Source of the DNA: Cyanobacteriota bacterium
GTDB taxonomy: Bacteria; Cyanobacteriota; Cyanobacteriia; PCC-6307; Cyanobiaceae
Direction of reading: 5' to 3'
Assembly: GCA_026389335.1 (NCBI GenBank)
Contig: JAPLIB010000097.1
Span: forward strand, 1-63,740
Length of the DNA stretch: 63,740 nucleotides
Below, in pieces: positions 44,125 through 52,320 of the stretch (position 1 is its first letter; every line of letters begins with the position of its first letter). The position numbers and the translations under genes are program-made. The notes under the pieces are model-generated. The model was not told the DNA's origin and searched no databases. It saw only the letters and a program-made list of their open reading frames with translations.

Positions 44125-44203
44125 CGTTCCGGCCCCACACCACCATGGCGATCGAAAAGCTGAACATGGCCGCCAGGGAGGCCCAGCCGAGGGTGATCAA
44201 CAT
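44102..44203 (-). CDS. petN: Cytochrome b6f complex subunit 8 (PetN)
   Basis: A 33-residue gene at ATG 44201-44203 encoding [14 protein letters not shown], then [13 protein letters not shown] and ending DNSLDF. The WxS...[14 protein letters not shown] core is the PetN signature; PetN is one of the small single-helix subunits needed for assembly and stability of the cytochrome b6f complex in thylakoids. It is only 102 bp and is easily missed. Divergent from clpS (69 bp). Confidence 0.93.
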   Translation of the reverse strand: MLITLGWASLAAMFSFSIAMVVWGRNGDNSLDF

Positions 44204-44272
44204 CGGTGACTTGCGCCAGGTACAACTCGTGCATGATACCTAGGCTTCAAGCCGGAACCCGTCCGGGATGCG

Positions 44273-44596
44273 ATGGTTGTCACCCATGCCACCAGTTCGG
44301 GGGAAACTCCTGCTGGTTCGCCCACCGCCGTTCAGGAGCGTCAGCTGCAACGCCAGCCCTATCCGAACTACCGGGTGATCGTGCTGGACGACGACGTCAA
44401 CACCTTTCAGCATGTCGTGGATTGTCTGGTGCGGCATATCCCGGCGATGCTGCCTGACCTGGCCTGGACGCTCGCCCACCGAATCGATTCGGAGGGAGCG
44501 GCCACGGTCTGGCGTGGACCCCAGGAGCAGGCGGAGCTGTATCACCAGCTGCTGGGAGCGGAGGGGCTGACCATGGCTCCGCTGGAACGCGATTGA
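44273..44596 (+). CDS. clpS: ATP-dependent Clp protease adaptor ClpS
   Basis: A 107-residue adaptor that delivers N-degron substrates to Clp ATPases. After a non-conserved N-terminal 30 residues comes YPNYRVIVLDDDVNTFQHVV (ClpS loop with DDxxN), then the helical part AWTLAHRIDSEGAATVWRGP and QEQAELYHQLLGAEGLTMAP. The acidic N-degron pocket and the Clp-binding helix are present. ATG start at 44273. It lies in front of DUF2103 and opposite petN; clpP is about 3 kb away. Confidence 0.92.
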   Translation: MVVTHATSSGETPAGSPTAVQERQLQRQPYPNYRVIVLDDDVNTFQHVVDCLVRHIPAMLPDLAWTLAHRIDSEGAATVWRGPQEQAELYHQLLGAEGLTMAPLERD

Positions 44597-44621
44597 ATCC
44601 CTCGTTAGCGGAGCCGGAACC

Positions 44622-44903
44622 ATGGGCCGGGTGGTGATCACCCACAGCACCTACATCGAGGGCTTGATTCCCTTGCTCAGGCAACTGGCCCAGGAGAGCG
44701 GCATCGAAACGGTGACCCCCGCGGTGATCAGTCGGGTGCGGGGTCGCAGCACCAGCCTGCGGCTGCGGATTTCAACCCCGATCACCGGGGGCTTCAAGCT
44801 GGTGGCGCGCCGGGGCACGAGTGTCCAGGAGGTGTTCGTCGTCACGGCCCGGGAACGGGAAGATCTGCAGGCCCTTGTCGATCAGCTCCTCCAAGAGCGC
44901 TGA
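44622..44903 (+). CDS. DUF2103 family protein
   Basis: A 93-residue protein of the DUF2103 family found in cyanobacteria and archaea: MGRVVITHSTYIEGLIPLLR, TVTPAVISRVRGRSTSLRLR, and the C-terminal ITGGFKLVARRGTSVQEVFV. It is annotated in databases as a predicted metal-binding protein; the function is unknown. Begins 25 bp after clpS, so probably one transcript. No membrane segment. Confidence 0.85.
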   Translation: MGRVVITHSTYIEGLIPLLRQLAQESGIETVTPAVISRVRGRSTSLRLRISTPITGGFKLVARRGTSVQEVFVVTAREREDLQALVDQLLQER

Positions 44904-44987
44904 AGCCCCAGGAGGGTCTGCCGCCAGCAGGCTCGAGCTGGCTCAGACTGCAGCCAACCTGGGGCAGGGGGCACCATCTGCGGCGGC

Positions 44988-45380
44988 TCAGGAGCTCACC
45001 AAGCTGGTGGGAGCAGCCCGCTCGTAGACCGCCGCCGCCGTGAAGTGGCACCAGGCCCCCCCCTGGCGAAACCAGGGTTCGCCGGTTTCCAGGATGAGGT
45101 CGGCGGGCTGCAACTGCCAGCGCTCCTGCAGGTAGGCCAGGTAGTCGTGCGCTTCGAGCTGGGGTCCCTGCCAGTGGACGAGGGCAAAGCTCAGGGCCCG
45201 CACCCGTAGGGCGCCGGCGACCGTCTCCTGAATCTCCTCCTGCAGCAGGAAAGTGCGGAAGCGCTCTGCTGCCGTGGCCTCGAGGCAGTACTTGCGGCGG
45301 TAGAGCTCCCTGGCCTTGGGAAACACCGGCCCGGGGGCGCGGCTGAGCAGCTGTTCGAAGGCCTGCTGAAAGGTGGGCAT
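44988..45380 (-). CDS. Conserved hypothetical protein
   Basis: A 130-residue soluble protein: MPTFQQAFEQLLSRAPG, VFPKARELYRRKYCLEATAA, QLQPADLILETGEPWFRQGG and the C-terminal HFTAAAVYERAAP. I do not recognise a named domain. The sequence reads like a compact globular alpha/beta protein with balanced composition, and the ATG at 45378-45380 is clear. A GTG 3 bp upstream is also possible. It lies between DUF2103 (convergent) and the structured region before purK. The cyanobacterial setting suggests a lineage-conserved gene, not verified. Confidence 0.6.
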   Translation of the reverse strand: MPTFQQAFEQLLSRAPGPVFPKARELYRRKYCLEATAAERFRTFLLQEEIQETVAGALRVRALSFALVHWQGPQLEAHDYLAYLQERWQLQPADLILETGEPWFRQGGAWCHFTAAAVYERAAPTSLVSS

Positions 45381-45681
45381 CACGGCAACAGAACGGCTAA
45401 CACAAGTGCGCCGCCCCTGGAAACCAAAAAGCCAGAGGGTGGCAGCAGCAGAAAGGCAGCCGCTGAGGGGGTGCCCGAAAGGGGTGGACCGCCGTGCCGT
45501 CTTGCCCCAGTGTTCGACCTGGATGAACCAGAAGGGGAGTCAGGAGCGGGGCTTCGTTTCCGACTACGAGGCCGGTTTACGTTGCCGTCGCTGAAGACTC
45601 CCCATGTCGAAAGGGAGTCAGATCAGAAAACTGTGAAAGGCAGTCACCAACACAGCAGTCCGCAGAAACCTTAGACCATTT
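45381..45681. other. Structured intergenic region downstream of purK
   Basis: About 300 bp without a supported gene. It contains GGGGAGTC (45535-45542), GACTCCCC (45596-45603) and GGGAGTC (45614-45620). The middle segment can pair with either flank, giving two mutually exclusive hairpins. On the minus strand a weak GCCA/TGGC stem followed by TTTTT near 45423-45439 could end a transcript. A 6S RNA gene is associated with purK in some cyanobacteria, but the expected long rod with a central bubble was not evident here. Confidence 0.4.
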
Positions 45682-47028
45682 TCAGCGGATCTGGAACTCC
45701 TGCAGCGGCCAGATCGCCCGCACCTCGGCCAGCCTTCGCTCCAGCTCCTCAGCCCGCTCCACCCTGGTGCGGGACTCCAGCACCAGGGTGAGATGGCCCA
45801 GCTTGCGCCCCGGATGGGCCTGGCGCTTGCCGTACCAGTGCAACTTGGCGCCGGCCAGGGCGGCCAGGCGCCGACGCAACTCGGTGTAGTCACTGCTGGA
45901 TTCTTCAAAGCCCAGCAGATTGACCATCACCGCCCCCGCCACCTGGGGTTCAACCGAGGCCAGGGGCAAGCCGGCCACAATCCGCACCTGCTGCTCGAAC
46001 TGACTGGAGCGACAGGCCTCAATGGTGAAATGGCCGGAGTTGTGGGTGCGTGGAGCCAGCTCATTCACCTGCAGACCACCGGGGCCATAAAAGAACTCGA
46101 TCGAGAGCACCCCGACGTAATCGAGGGCTGTCAGCAGCGAGACGGCCACGTTGCGGGCAAAGGCCTCAACGCTGTGGTCCACCGGCGCCGGGAACAGCAC
46201 CCAGTCGCAGATCTGGCGATGCTGGTGGGTCTGAACCAGGGGGAAACAGGCGACGCTGCCACAGCGATCGCGGCAGGCCACCAGGGCCAGTTCCTGCTGG
46301 AACGCCACCATCTCCTCCAGGATCCAACCATCGAGCTCCACCTCGGCCAACAACAGCTCCAGCTCGCTCTGATCCCGGAGCGGACGCGTGCCCTTGCCGT
46401 CGTAGCCACCGAGGCAGGCCTTGGCCATCACCGGGAAATGGAACCCCTCGGGCAAACAGGGCGGCGGGCTGGCGGGCTGGCCAGGGGCACTGACGGCAGC
46501 CCGGGCTCCCTGCTCTCCATACGGCTCCAACGGGCCCGAGGCGAGGGGATCCGGCAGCGGGGGCGGATAGACCGCCGCCAGCGGGCACCAACGGGGAGCC
46601 GGCAGATAGAGCTGGTTCAGCAGTTCTCGCTGCGAACGCTTGCTCACCAGGGGATGGAGGGCATGGAGGCCCGGGATGAACTGCACCCCTTCCTCCGCCA
46701 GCACCTCCAGGGCCTCGATCGGGATCCACTCGTTCTCAAAACTGATGGCCCCGCAGCGCCCGGCCAGCTGGCGGGTGGCAGCCACGTCGTCCACCGCAGC
46801 CAGCACCAGGCTCGCCGCCCGTTCGGCCGCAGGGTCGTCGGCGGCCGGGGTCTGCACGTGCAGGGCCACACCCAGGCGCGAGGCCGCCGCCGCCAGCATC
46901 CAGGCCAGCTGCCCCCCACCGACGATGCCGATTGAGGCCTGCGCCCCAGGCGATGGGGGGTCAGGGCTGGCCAGGGGCTCGGTGGCGGTGGGGTCCATGG
47001 CCATGAGGCCCTTGGCCGTGGAGTCCAT
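45682..47028 (-). CDS. purK: N5-carboxyaminoimidazole ribonucleotide synthase
   Basis: An ATP-grasp enzyme of de novo purine synthesis, converting AIR, bicarbonate and ATP to N5-CAIR. The core has IGIVGGGQLAWMLAAAASRL, FENEWIPIEALEVL, MAKACLGGYDGKGTRPLRDQ and LAPRTHNSGHFTIEACRSSQ. A Pro-rich insertion of about 38 residues (near 181-218 when counted from a TTG at 47106) lies in the ATP-grasp region and is unusual. The start is ambiguous: the TTG at 47106 gives 474 residues; ATGs at 47028, 47004 and 46998 all lie in a 15-bp repeat. 47028 (448 residues) is used. Confidence 0.88.
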   Translation of the reverse strand: MDSTAKGLMAMDPTATEPLASPDPPSPGAQASIGIVGGGQLAWMLAAAASRLGVALHVQTPAADDPAAERAASLVLAAVDDVAATRQLAGRCGAISFENEWIPIEALEVLAEEGVQFIPGLHALHPLVSKRSQRELLNQLYLPAPRWCPLAAVYPPPLPDPLASGPLEPYGEQGARAAVSAPGQPASPPPCLPEGFHFPVMAKACLGGYDGKGTRPLRDQSELELLLAEVELDGWILEEMVAFQQELALVACRDRCGSVACFPLVQTHQHRQICDWVLFPAPVDHSVEAFARNVAVSLLTALDYVGVLSIEFFYGPGGLQVNELAPRTHNSGHFTIEACRSSQFEQQVRIVAGLPLASVEPQVAGAVMVNLLGFEESSSDYTELRRRLAALAGAKLHWYGKRQAHPGRKLGHLTLVLESRTRVERAEELERRLAEVRAIWPLQEFQIR

Positions 47029-47064
47029 GGGAGTGGGGTCCTTGGCAGTTGGGTCCTTGGCAGT
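46990..47064 (-). repeat. 15-bp tandem repeat around the purK start, five units
   Basis: Units at 46990, 47005, 47020, 47035 and 47050, each 15 bp (for example GGGGTCCTTGGCAGT and TGGGTCCTTGGCAGT). They encode TAKDP/MDSTA-type pentapeptides at the extreme N-terminus of PurK. Two of the units contain CCATGG or CCAT, which supply ATG start candidates on the minus strand. Confidence 0.85.
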
Positions 47065-47214
47065 GGCGGCAGCGGTGTCCAAGCCCTGAGCGCCCGTGGG
47101 GGCCAAAGATCCAGTTTCCCATCCCCACCGATCGCTTCAAAGCATTCGGATCCGATCAGCACAGTTGCCGAACCGATTCCAGCCCCCAGGCTGCTTGCCG
47201 ACAGGCCCGCATGC

Positions 47215-48126
47215 TCAGCTGAGGCCCCGATCAGCGGCGAAGGCGAAGCGGATCAGGCTGAGCAGCAGCACGATCAGGAACAAGGCCAGGCCGACGGTGC
47301 AGGCGTAGCTGATCTCCAGCTCGGAGAAGGCCTGGTCGTAGACGTAATAGACGATGGTGCGGGTGGAATCGGCTGGACCTCCCTGGGTCATCAGATACAC
47401 CTCCTCGAACACCTTGGTGGCCCCGATCGCCGAGATCACCGCCACCAAGGTGATGTAGGGCCGCAGCAGCGGCAGGGTGATGTCGAGATGGCGCCGCCAG
47501 CCCTCGCTGCCATCGAGGGCCGCCGCCTCATACAGATCAGGGGAGATGCCCTGCAGCCCCGCCAGAAAAATCACCATGTAGTAGCCGAGACCCTTCCAGA
47601 GGGTGACCAGCATCACGGCAGGCAGGGCCAGGGCCGGACTGGTGAGAAAGCCAATCGGGCTGAAACGCTCGCCGAGCAGGGCGCTCAGCCAGCCGTTCAG
47701 CAAGCCGTTTTCGGCATAAAGCCAGCGGAAGGCGATCGCCGCCACCACCAACGACACCAGCACCGGCGTGTAAAGAGCACCTCGGAACCAGTGGATTGCA
47801 GGCAGTTGGCGGTTCACGAGCACCGCCAGGGCCAGGGCGCCCAGCACGATCGGCGGCACCACCCCAACCAGATAGACAAACGTGGTACCCATCACCTTGA
47901 ACAGCATCGGATCGGCCAGCAGACGCCGGAAGTTGGCCAGGCCGATGAAGTGCAGCGGCTCGCTCACATCGAGGCCGCTGCGGGTGAAGCTGATCAGCAG
48001 GGCCATCGCCCCGGGGATCAGCACCGAAATCGCCAGCAGCAGCAGCGCCGGCGCCAGAAAGCCCCAGGCCGTCGCCGTGCTGGCAGCGGAGTGGGAGCTG
48101 GGGTTGGCCTTGGGCATGGGAGTCAT
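47215..48126 (-). CDS. Orphan sugar-type ABC transporter permease (MalF/UgpA type)
   Basis: A 303-residue permease with a helix near residue 20-40 (LAPALLLLAISVLIPGAMAL), several further helices, the coupling loop DLYEAAALDGSEGWRRHLDI, and VFEEVYLMTQGGPADSTRTI as the C-terminal motif. These are typical of the UgpA/MalF permease of carbohydrate or glycerol-phosphate importers. No binding protein, second permease or ATPase gene is adjacent, so partners must be encoded elsewhere. ATG at 48126 is used; the longer frame upstream is antisense to recQ and has no family features. Confidence 0.88.
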   Translation of the reverse strand: MTPMPKANPSSHSAASTATAWGFLAPALLLLAISVLIPGAMALLISFTRSGLDVSEPLHFIGLANFRRLLADPMLFKVMGTTFVYLVGVVPPIVLGALALAVLVNRQLPAIHWFRGALYTPVLVSLVVAAIAFRWLYAENGLLNGWLSALLGERFSPIGFLTSPALALPAVMLVTLWKGLGYYMVIFLAGLQGISPDLYEAAALDGSEGWRRHLDITLPLLRPYITLVAVISAIGATKVFEEVYLMTQGGPADSTRTIVYYVYDQAFSELEISYACTVGLALFLIVLLLSLIRFAFAADRGLS

Positions 48127-48304
48127 TGTGAAGCAGGCCGCAGGCGTCCGGCCCCTGCTGATTGCTGGGGCTGGTTGCTGGGGCTGGTGGACCAACCCGG
48201 TGAGCGCTCGAACCGGTGGACAGGAGCAAACCGGTGGAGCGTCAGGTGGGAGCGTCAAACCCGGCTGAGCCTCGAAGTGGTCAGCGGGTGGAACCATGGG
48301 GTAG

Positions 48305-50263
48305 GTGCACAGAAATTCCCGGAGGCTCGCCATCAACCCCCCTGATCCAGGCCCGGCGCTGGGCTGCACGCCGCTGACGAATCCAGGGTCTGACCCAGCT
48401 GCTGGGGCCCATGGGCCACTGGCCGGCACCGGTTCGGGCCAACCTGGGCACCGCGATCCAGCCCGGGTGCTGCAGGAGGTGTTCGGCTATGGCGCCTTCC
48501 GCGGCCCCCAGGCTGAAATCGTTGAGCACGTGGTGGGCGGTGGCTCGGCCCTGGTGCTGATGCCCACCGGCGGCGGGAAATCGCTCTGTTATCAGATCCC
48601 GGCCCTCTGCCGAGCTGGTGTTGGCGTGGTGGTGTCGCCCCTGATCGCCCTGATGCAGGACCAGGTGGAGGGGCTGCGGCAGGCGGGCGTAAGGGCCGCT
48701 GCCCTCAACTCCTCCCTGGAGGCCGGTGAAGCCGTCGCCATCTGGCGTGCCCTGGAGCAGGGTGAATTGGATCTGTTGTATGTGTCGCCGGAGCGGTTGC
48801 TCAGCCCCGGCTTCCTCGATCGCCTGGCGGCACTGCCCCTGGCCCTGTTCGCCATCGATGAGGCCCATTGCGTGTCCCAGTGGGGCCACGATTTCCGGCC
48901 TGAATATCTGCAACTGGCGGTGCTGGCCGAGCGCTTTGCCGCCATTCCCCGCGTGGCCCTCACCGCCACCGCTGATCCCCGCACCCGCGAGGAGATCCGC
49001 GAGCGGCTGCAGCTGCAGCAGGGCCGGGTGTTCCTGGCCAGCTTTGATCGACCCAACATCCGCTATCTGCTGCGCGACAAGGACGAAGCCCGCAGCCAGC
49101 TGCTGGCCTTCCTGGCGGAACGGCGCGGTGAGGCGGGGATTGTCTACGCCCGCTCCCGCAGCCGGGTGGATCGCTTCGCCGCCGACCTGCGCGCTGCCGG
49201 CTTTGATGCGGTGGCCTATCACGCCGGCCTCAGCGCTGAAGCGCGCAGTTCGGCCCTGAACCGCTTCCGCCGCGAGAGTGGCGTGATGGTGGTGGCCACG
49301 ATCGCCTTCGGCATGGGCATCGACAAACCCGATGTGCGTTTCGTCGCCCACGTGGATCTGCCCAAGAGCCTGGAGGCCTACTACCAGGAGACCGGCCGGG
49401 CCGGCCGCGACGGCCTGCCGGCGGTGGCCTGGATGGTGCATGGGGCCGGCGATGTACCCCAGCTGCGCCGCTTCATCGACGATTCCGACGCCCCGGAAGC
49501 CCAGAAGCGGGTCGAGCACGGCAAGCTCGACGCCCTGATCGCCTTCAGCGAAGCGAGTGACTGTCGCCGCCAGGTGCTGTTGCGCCACTTCGGCGAAGCC
49601 CTGCTTGAGCCCTGCGGCAACTGTGATCTCTGCCTGGAGCCTGACACCAGCACGGATGTGACCGAAGCGGCCCGCAAGGCGCTCTCGGCGGTGTACCGCA
49701 CCGGCCAGCGCTTCGGCGCCGCCCACCTGGTGGATGTGCTGCTGGGCGGTGACACCGCCCGCATCCGGGAGCTGGGTCACGGCAGCTTGAGCGTGTATGG
49801 CATCGGCAAGGAGCTGGACCGGGGCCAGTGGCGCTCGCTGATCCGCCAGTTGCTGGCCAAGGGCTACCTGCTCAGCGATACCGAATCCCGCGGTGGATTG
49901 CGCTTCGGGCCGGACAGCCTGGTGAAACCCTTGCTCAAAGGCGAGGCGAGCCTGGCCCTGCGCCTGCCACCAGCGGCAAAAGAACGGCGCCAATCCGGCA
50001 GCGGTGAACGGGGTGCGCCGGCACCCAGCCTGGAGCTGGCGGGGGAGGGACGCGACCGCTTTGAAGTACTCAGGAGCTGGCGGCTGGAGCAGGCCCGCAC
50101 TCAAGGAGTGCCGCCCTATGTGGTGTTCCACGACCGCACCCTGATCGAGATCGCCTCCCGCCAGCCAACGACGCTGGCCGAACTGGCCACGGTGGCGGGG
50201 GTGGGGCAAGCCAAGCTCGATCGCTACGGCGACGCCGTGTTGCAGGTGCTGGGCGGCGGCTGA
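48305..50263 (+). CDS. recQ: ATP-dependent DNA helicase RecQ
   Basis: A 652-residue superfamily-2 3'-5' DNA helicase. Walker A MPTGGGKSLCYQIPAL, DEAH box AIDEAHCVSQWGHDFRPEYL, helicase-C motifs YAGIVYARSRSR-type and GRAGRDGLPAVAWMVH, and the zinc-binding RQC region with EPCGNCDLCLE. The winged-helix RQC follows, and an HRDC domain ends the protein (PPYVVFHDRTLIEIASRQPT, then TVAGVGQAKLDRYG). It acts in recombination repair. GTG start at 48305; the N-terminal 55 residues are non-conserved. Confidence 0.96.
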   Translation: MHRNSRRLAINPPDPGPALGCTPLTNPGSDPAAGAHGPLAGTGSGQPGHRDPARVLQEVFGYGAFRGPQAEIVEHVVGGGSALVLMPTGGGKSLCYQIPALCRAGVGVVVSPLIALMQDQVEGLRQAGVRAAALNSSLEAGEAVAIWRALEQGELDLLYVSPERLLSPGFLDRLAALPLALFAIDEAHCVSQWGHDFRPEYLQLAVLAERFAAIPRVALTATADPRTREEIRERLQLQQGRVFLASFDRPNIRYLLRDKDEARSQLLAFLAERRGEAGIVYARSRSRVDRFAADLRAAGFDAVAYHAGLSAEARSSALNRFRRESGVMVVATIAFGMGIDKPDVRFVAHVDLPKSLEAYYQETGRAGRDGLPAVAWMVHGAGDVPQLRRFIDDSDAPEAQKRVEHGKLDALIAFSEASDCRRQVLLRHFGEALLEPCGNCDLCLEPDTSTDVTEAARKALSAVYRTGQRFGAAHLVDVLLGGDTARIRELGHGSLSVYGIGKELDRGQWRSLIRQLLAKGYLLSDTESRGGLRFGPDSLVKPLLKGEASLALRLPPAAKERRQSGSGERGAPAPSLELAGEGRDRFEVLRSWRLEQARTQGVPPYVVFHDRTLIEIASRQPTTLAELATVAGVGQAKLDRYGDAVLQVLGGG

Positions 50264-50352
50264 GCCGGGCAGCGGAGCAGACCCCGGGGCGGCAACGATG
50301 GATTCAAGCCAATCCGCACGCCCCCCAAGACGTCAAAGTCTAAAGGCGTAAA

Positions 50353-50368
50353 GTTAATTAACTATAAT
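50353..50368 (+). promoter_or_regulatory. Palindrome and -10-like box before the PEP-CTERM-type pseudogene
   Basis: GTTAATTAAC (50353-50362) is a perfect 10-bp palindrome placed directly before TATAAT (50363-50368) in an AT-rich island, strikingly different from the surrounding GC-rich DNA. It looks like an operator/promoter core for the gene at 50391-51135. A good -35 box is not seen. Confidence 0.4.
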
Positions 50369-50390
50369 TTCTCTCTTTTGGGTAAAAGTT

Positions 50391-51135
50391 TATGGAGCAA
50401 AAGGTTTTGTTTCCAGAGGCAGGGAAGCGCTCGGCTCGGCTGCCCCGGTCGTGGCGATCGCAGTCCTGGGATTGCTGACCGTGACCCAGTCCAATGCCGC
50501 CCAGGCGGCCATGTCGCTGCAGTCCTTCAGCCTCACCGACACGTTCACCAACTTCCCGGCGGCCAGTCCCTCGTCCGCCACTTACGACTCCACATCCCCT
50601 CGGCTCACGGCTCAGGCCTTTGAAGCGAACCTCGGCACTTTGACCAGTAAGACCGTCGTCTGGGCAACAACAGCTACCTTCACTGCACCCCAGGCACTGC
50701 GGGTTCGTCTGGCTTTGCGGGATTCTCAGCGGGTGGAAATACGTATATCGACACCATCAGCTACGGCAGCGGGTATGGCGGCAGCGGCAGCAGCAGTAGT
50801 TACTTGACTTTTTCTGTGAATCTGGCGTCGATTAGAGTAAACGATCAGCTCCTCAGCTCCAACGCCGACATTACTTATGATTCCAGTATTCTGGCGGCTT
50901 TCATTGGCCCGAGTTCCTACACAATCAGCTACAAAAATTCTGGCCAACCCGGCAATTCCCCACCGCTTTCAATTACGGCAACATCCTCTCCGGCAGCGCC
51001 TCCTTAACCACCACGGCCGCGGTCACCTACGACTATGTCGCCAACGTTCCTGGGCCCTTGCCCCTGCTGGGCGCTGGTGCGGCCTGGAACTGGAGCCGCC
51101 GTCTGCGCCGCCGCTGCGCTCAGCGCCGGGATTGA
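50391..51135 (+). pseudogene. PEP-CTERM-type exported protein gene, broken by frameshifts
   Basis: Coding sequence continues through three frames. The first frame gives a signal peptide (VVAIAVLGLLTVTQSNAAQA) and then SLTDTFTNFPAASPSSATYD up to TLTSKTVVW. The second frame continues with GSSGFAGFSAGGNTYIDTIS, GYGGSGSSSSYLTFSVNLAS and IGPSSYTISYKNSGQP. The third supplies GNILSGSASLTTTAAVTYDY and the anchor VPGPLPLLGAGAAWNWSRRL with a basic end, which is the PEP-CTERM-like variant sorted by exosortase in cyanobacteria. The missing start codon in frame and at least two shifts make a functional product unlikely, although sequencing error cannot be excluded. The gene is less GC-rich than its neighbours. 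Confidence 0.7.
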
Positions 51136-51183
51136 GCGTGGGCCCCGGGTCGCCCTAGCCTCTGCACCGACCCTGGTTCGCCC

Positions 51184-52320
51184 ATGACCGCCACGCCAAC
51201 CGCGATCTGCACCATCCGGGTGGAGCTGAGCGCCAACCCGTATCCGATCGTGATCGGAGAGGGGAGTCTCGCCCGGCTGGGCGGCCAGATCCGCGCCCAG
51301 GGCTTCAAGGCCGGCACAAAGGTGCTGGTGGTGACCAATCCGGTGGTGCAGGAGCACTACGGCGCCGCAGTCTTGGCCAGCCTGGTGGCGGCCGGTCTGG
51401 AGGCCAGCACCCTGGTGATTGAGGCCGGCGAAGACCAGAAAAACCCGGCCACCGTCGCCCTGATTCACGATGCCGCCTTGGCGCGCCAGCTGGAGCGGGG
51501 CTCGCTGATCGTGGCCCTCGGCGGCGGTGTGGTGGGCGACATGGCCGGCTTCGCCGCCGCCACCTGGCTGCGGGGCGTTGCTGTGGTGCAGGTGCCCACC
51601 ACCCTGCTGGCGATGGTGGATGCCGCCATCGGTGGCAAGACGGGCGTGAACCACCCCGGTGGCAAGAACCTGATCGGCGCTTTCCACCAGCCACGGCTGG
51701 TGCTGATCGATCCGACCGTGCTCACGACCCTGCCGGAGCGGGAGTTCCGGGCTGGCATGGCCGAAGTGATCAAGTACGGCGTGATCGGTGACCCTGAGCT
51801 GTTCGCTGAGTTGGAGCTGGCGGCCCAGCGGGATCCCCAGGCCGGCCTGGCGAGCCTGAATGCGGTGGGACCCGACCTGCTGGAGCGGCTGCTGGAGCGC
51901 TCGGCGGCAGCCAAGGCCACGGTGGTGGCGGCCGATGAGCACGAGGCCGGACTGCGGGCGATTCTCAACTACGGCCACACGCTTGGCCACGTGGTGGAAA
52001 CCCTGAGCGGCTATGGCACCTGGCTGCACGGCGAAGCCGTGGCCATCGGCATGGTGGCGGCCGGCGAGCTGAGCCTGGCGTTGGGGCTCTGGAGTGAGCA
52101 AGATCAGGCACGACAAAAGCGGTTGATTCAGGCCGCTGGTCTGCCTATCAGATTTCCGCCGCTCGACCGCGAGGCCCTGGTGCAATGCCTGCAGGGAGAT
52201 AAGAAGGTGAAAGAAGGTAAGATTCGCTTTGTATTGCCATCAGCGATTGGCGTTGTGGCCATTCATGATGACGTGAGGCTGGAATCGATCTTCGCCATTA
52301 CCGCCATCCAGCCAGACTAA
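51184..52320 (+). CDS. aroB: 3-dehydroquinate synthase
   Basis: A 378-residue NAD- and metal-dependent enzyme of the shikimate pathway. Signatures: [17 protein letters not shown] at the N-terminus, [60 protein letters not shown] and the metal-site helix [20 protein letters not shown]. Complete length. ATG at 51184. Its stop overlaps the stop region of the converging membrane-protein gene by 4 bp. Confidence 0.97.
   Translation: MTATPTAICTIRVELSANPYPIVIGEGSLARLGGQIRAQGFKAGTKVLVVTNPVVQEHYGAAVLASLVAAGLEASTLVIEAGEDQKNPATVALIHDAALARQLERGSLIVALGGGVVGDMAGFAAATWLRGVAVVQVPTTLLAMVDAAIGGKTGVNHPGGKNLIGAFHQPRLVLIDPTVLTTLPEREFRAGMAEVIKYGVIGDPELFAELELAAQRDPQAGLASLNAVGPDLLERLLERSAAAKATVVAADEHEAGLRAILNYGHTLGHVVETLSGYGTWLHGEAVAIGMVAAGELSLALGLWSEQDQARQKRLIQAAGLPIRFPPLDREALVQCLQGDKKVKEGKIRFVLPSAIGVVAIHDDVRLESIFAITAIQPD

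Noticed and set aside
47107-47214. 6S RNA gene upstream of purK, where it is known in some cyanobacteria
   Set aside because: The interval is only 108 bp, too short for a 6S RNA of about 185 nt, and no long rod is seen.
48127-48429. Upstream extension of the orphan permease
   Set aside because: It is antisense to the recQ 5' region and shows no membrane or family features.
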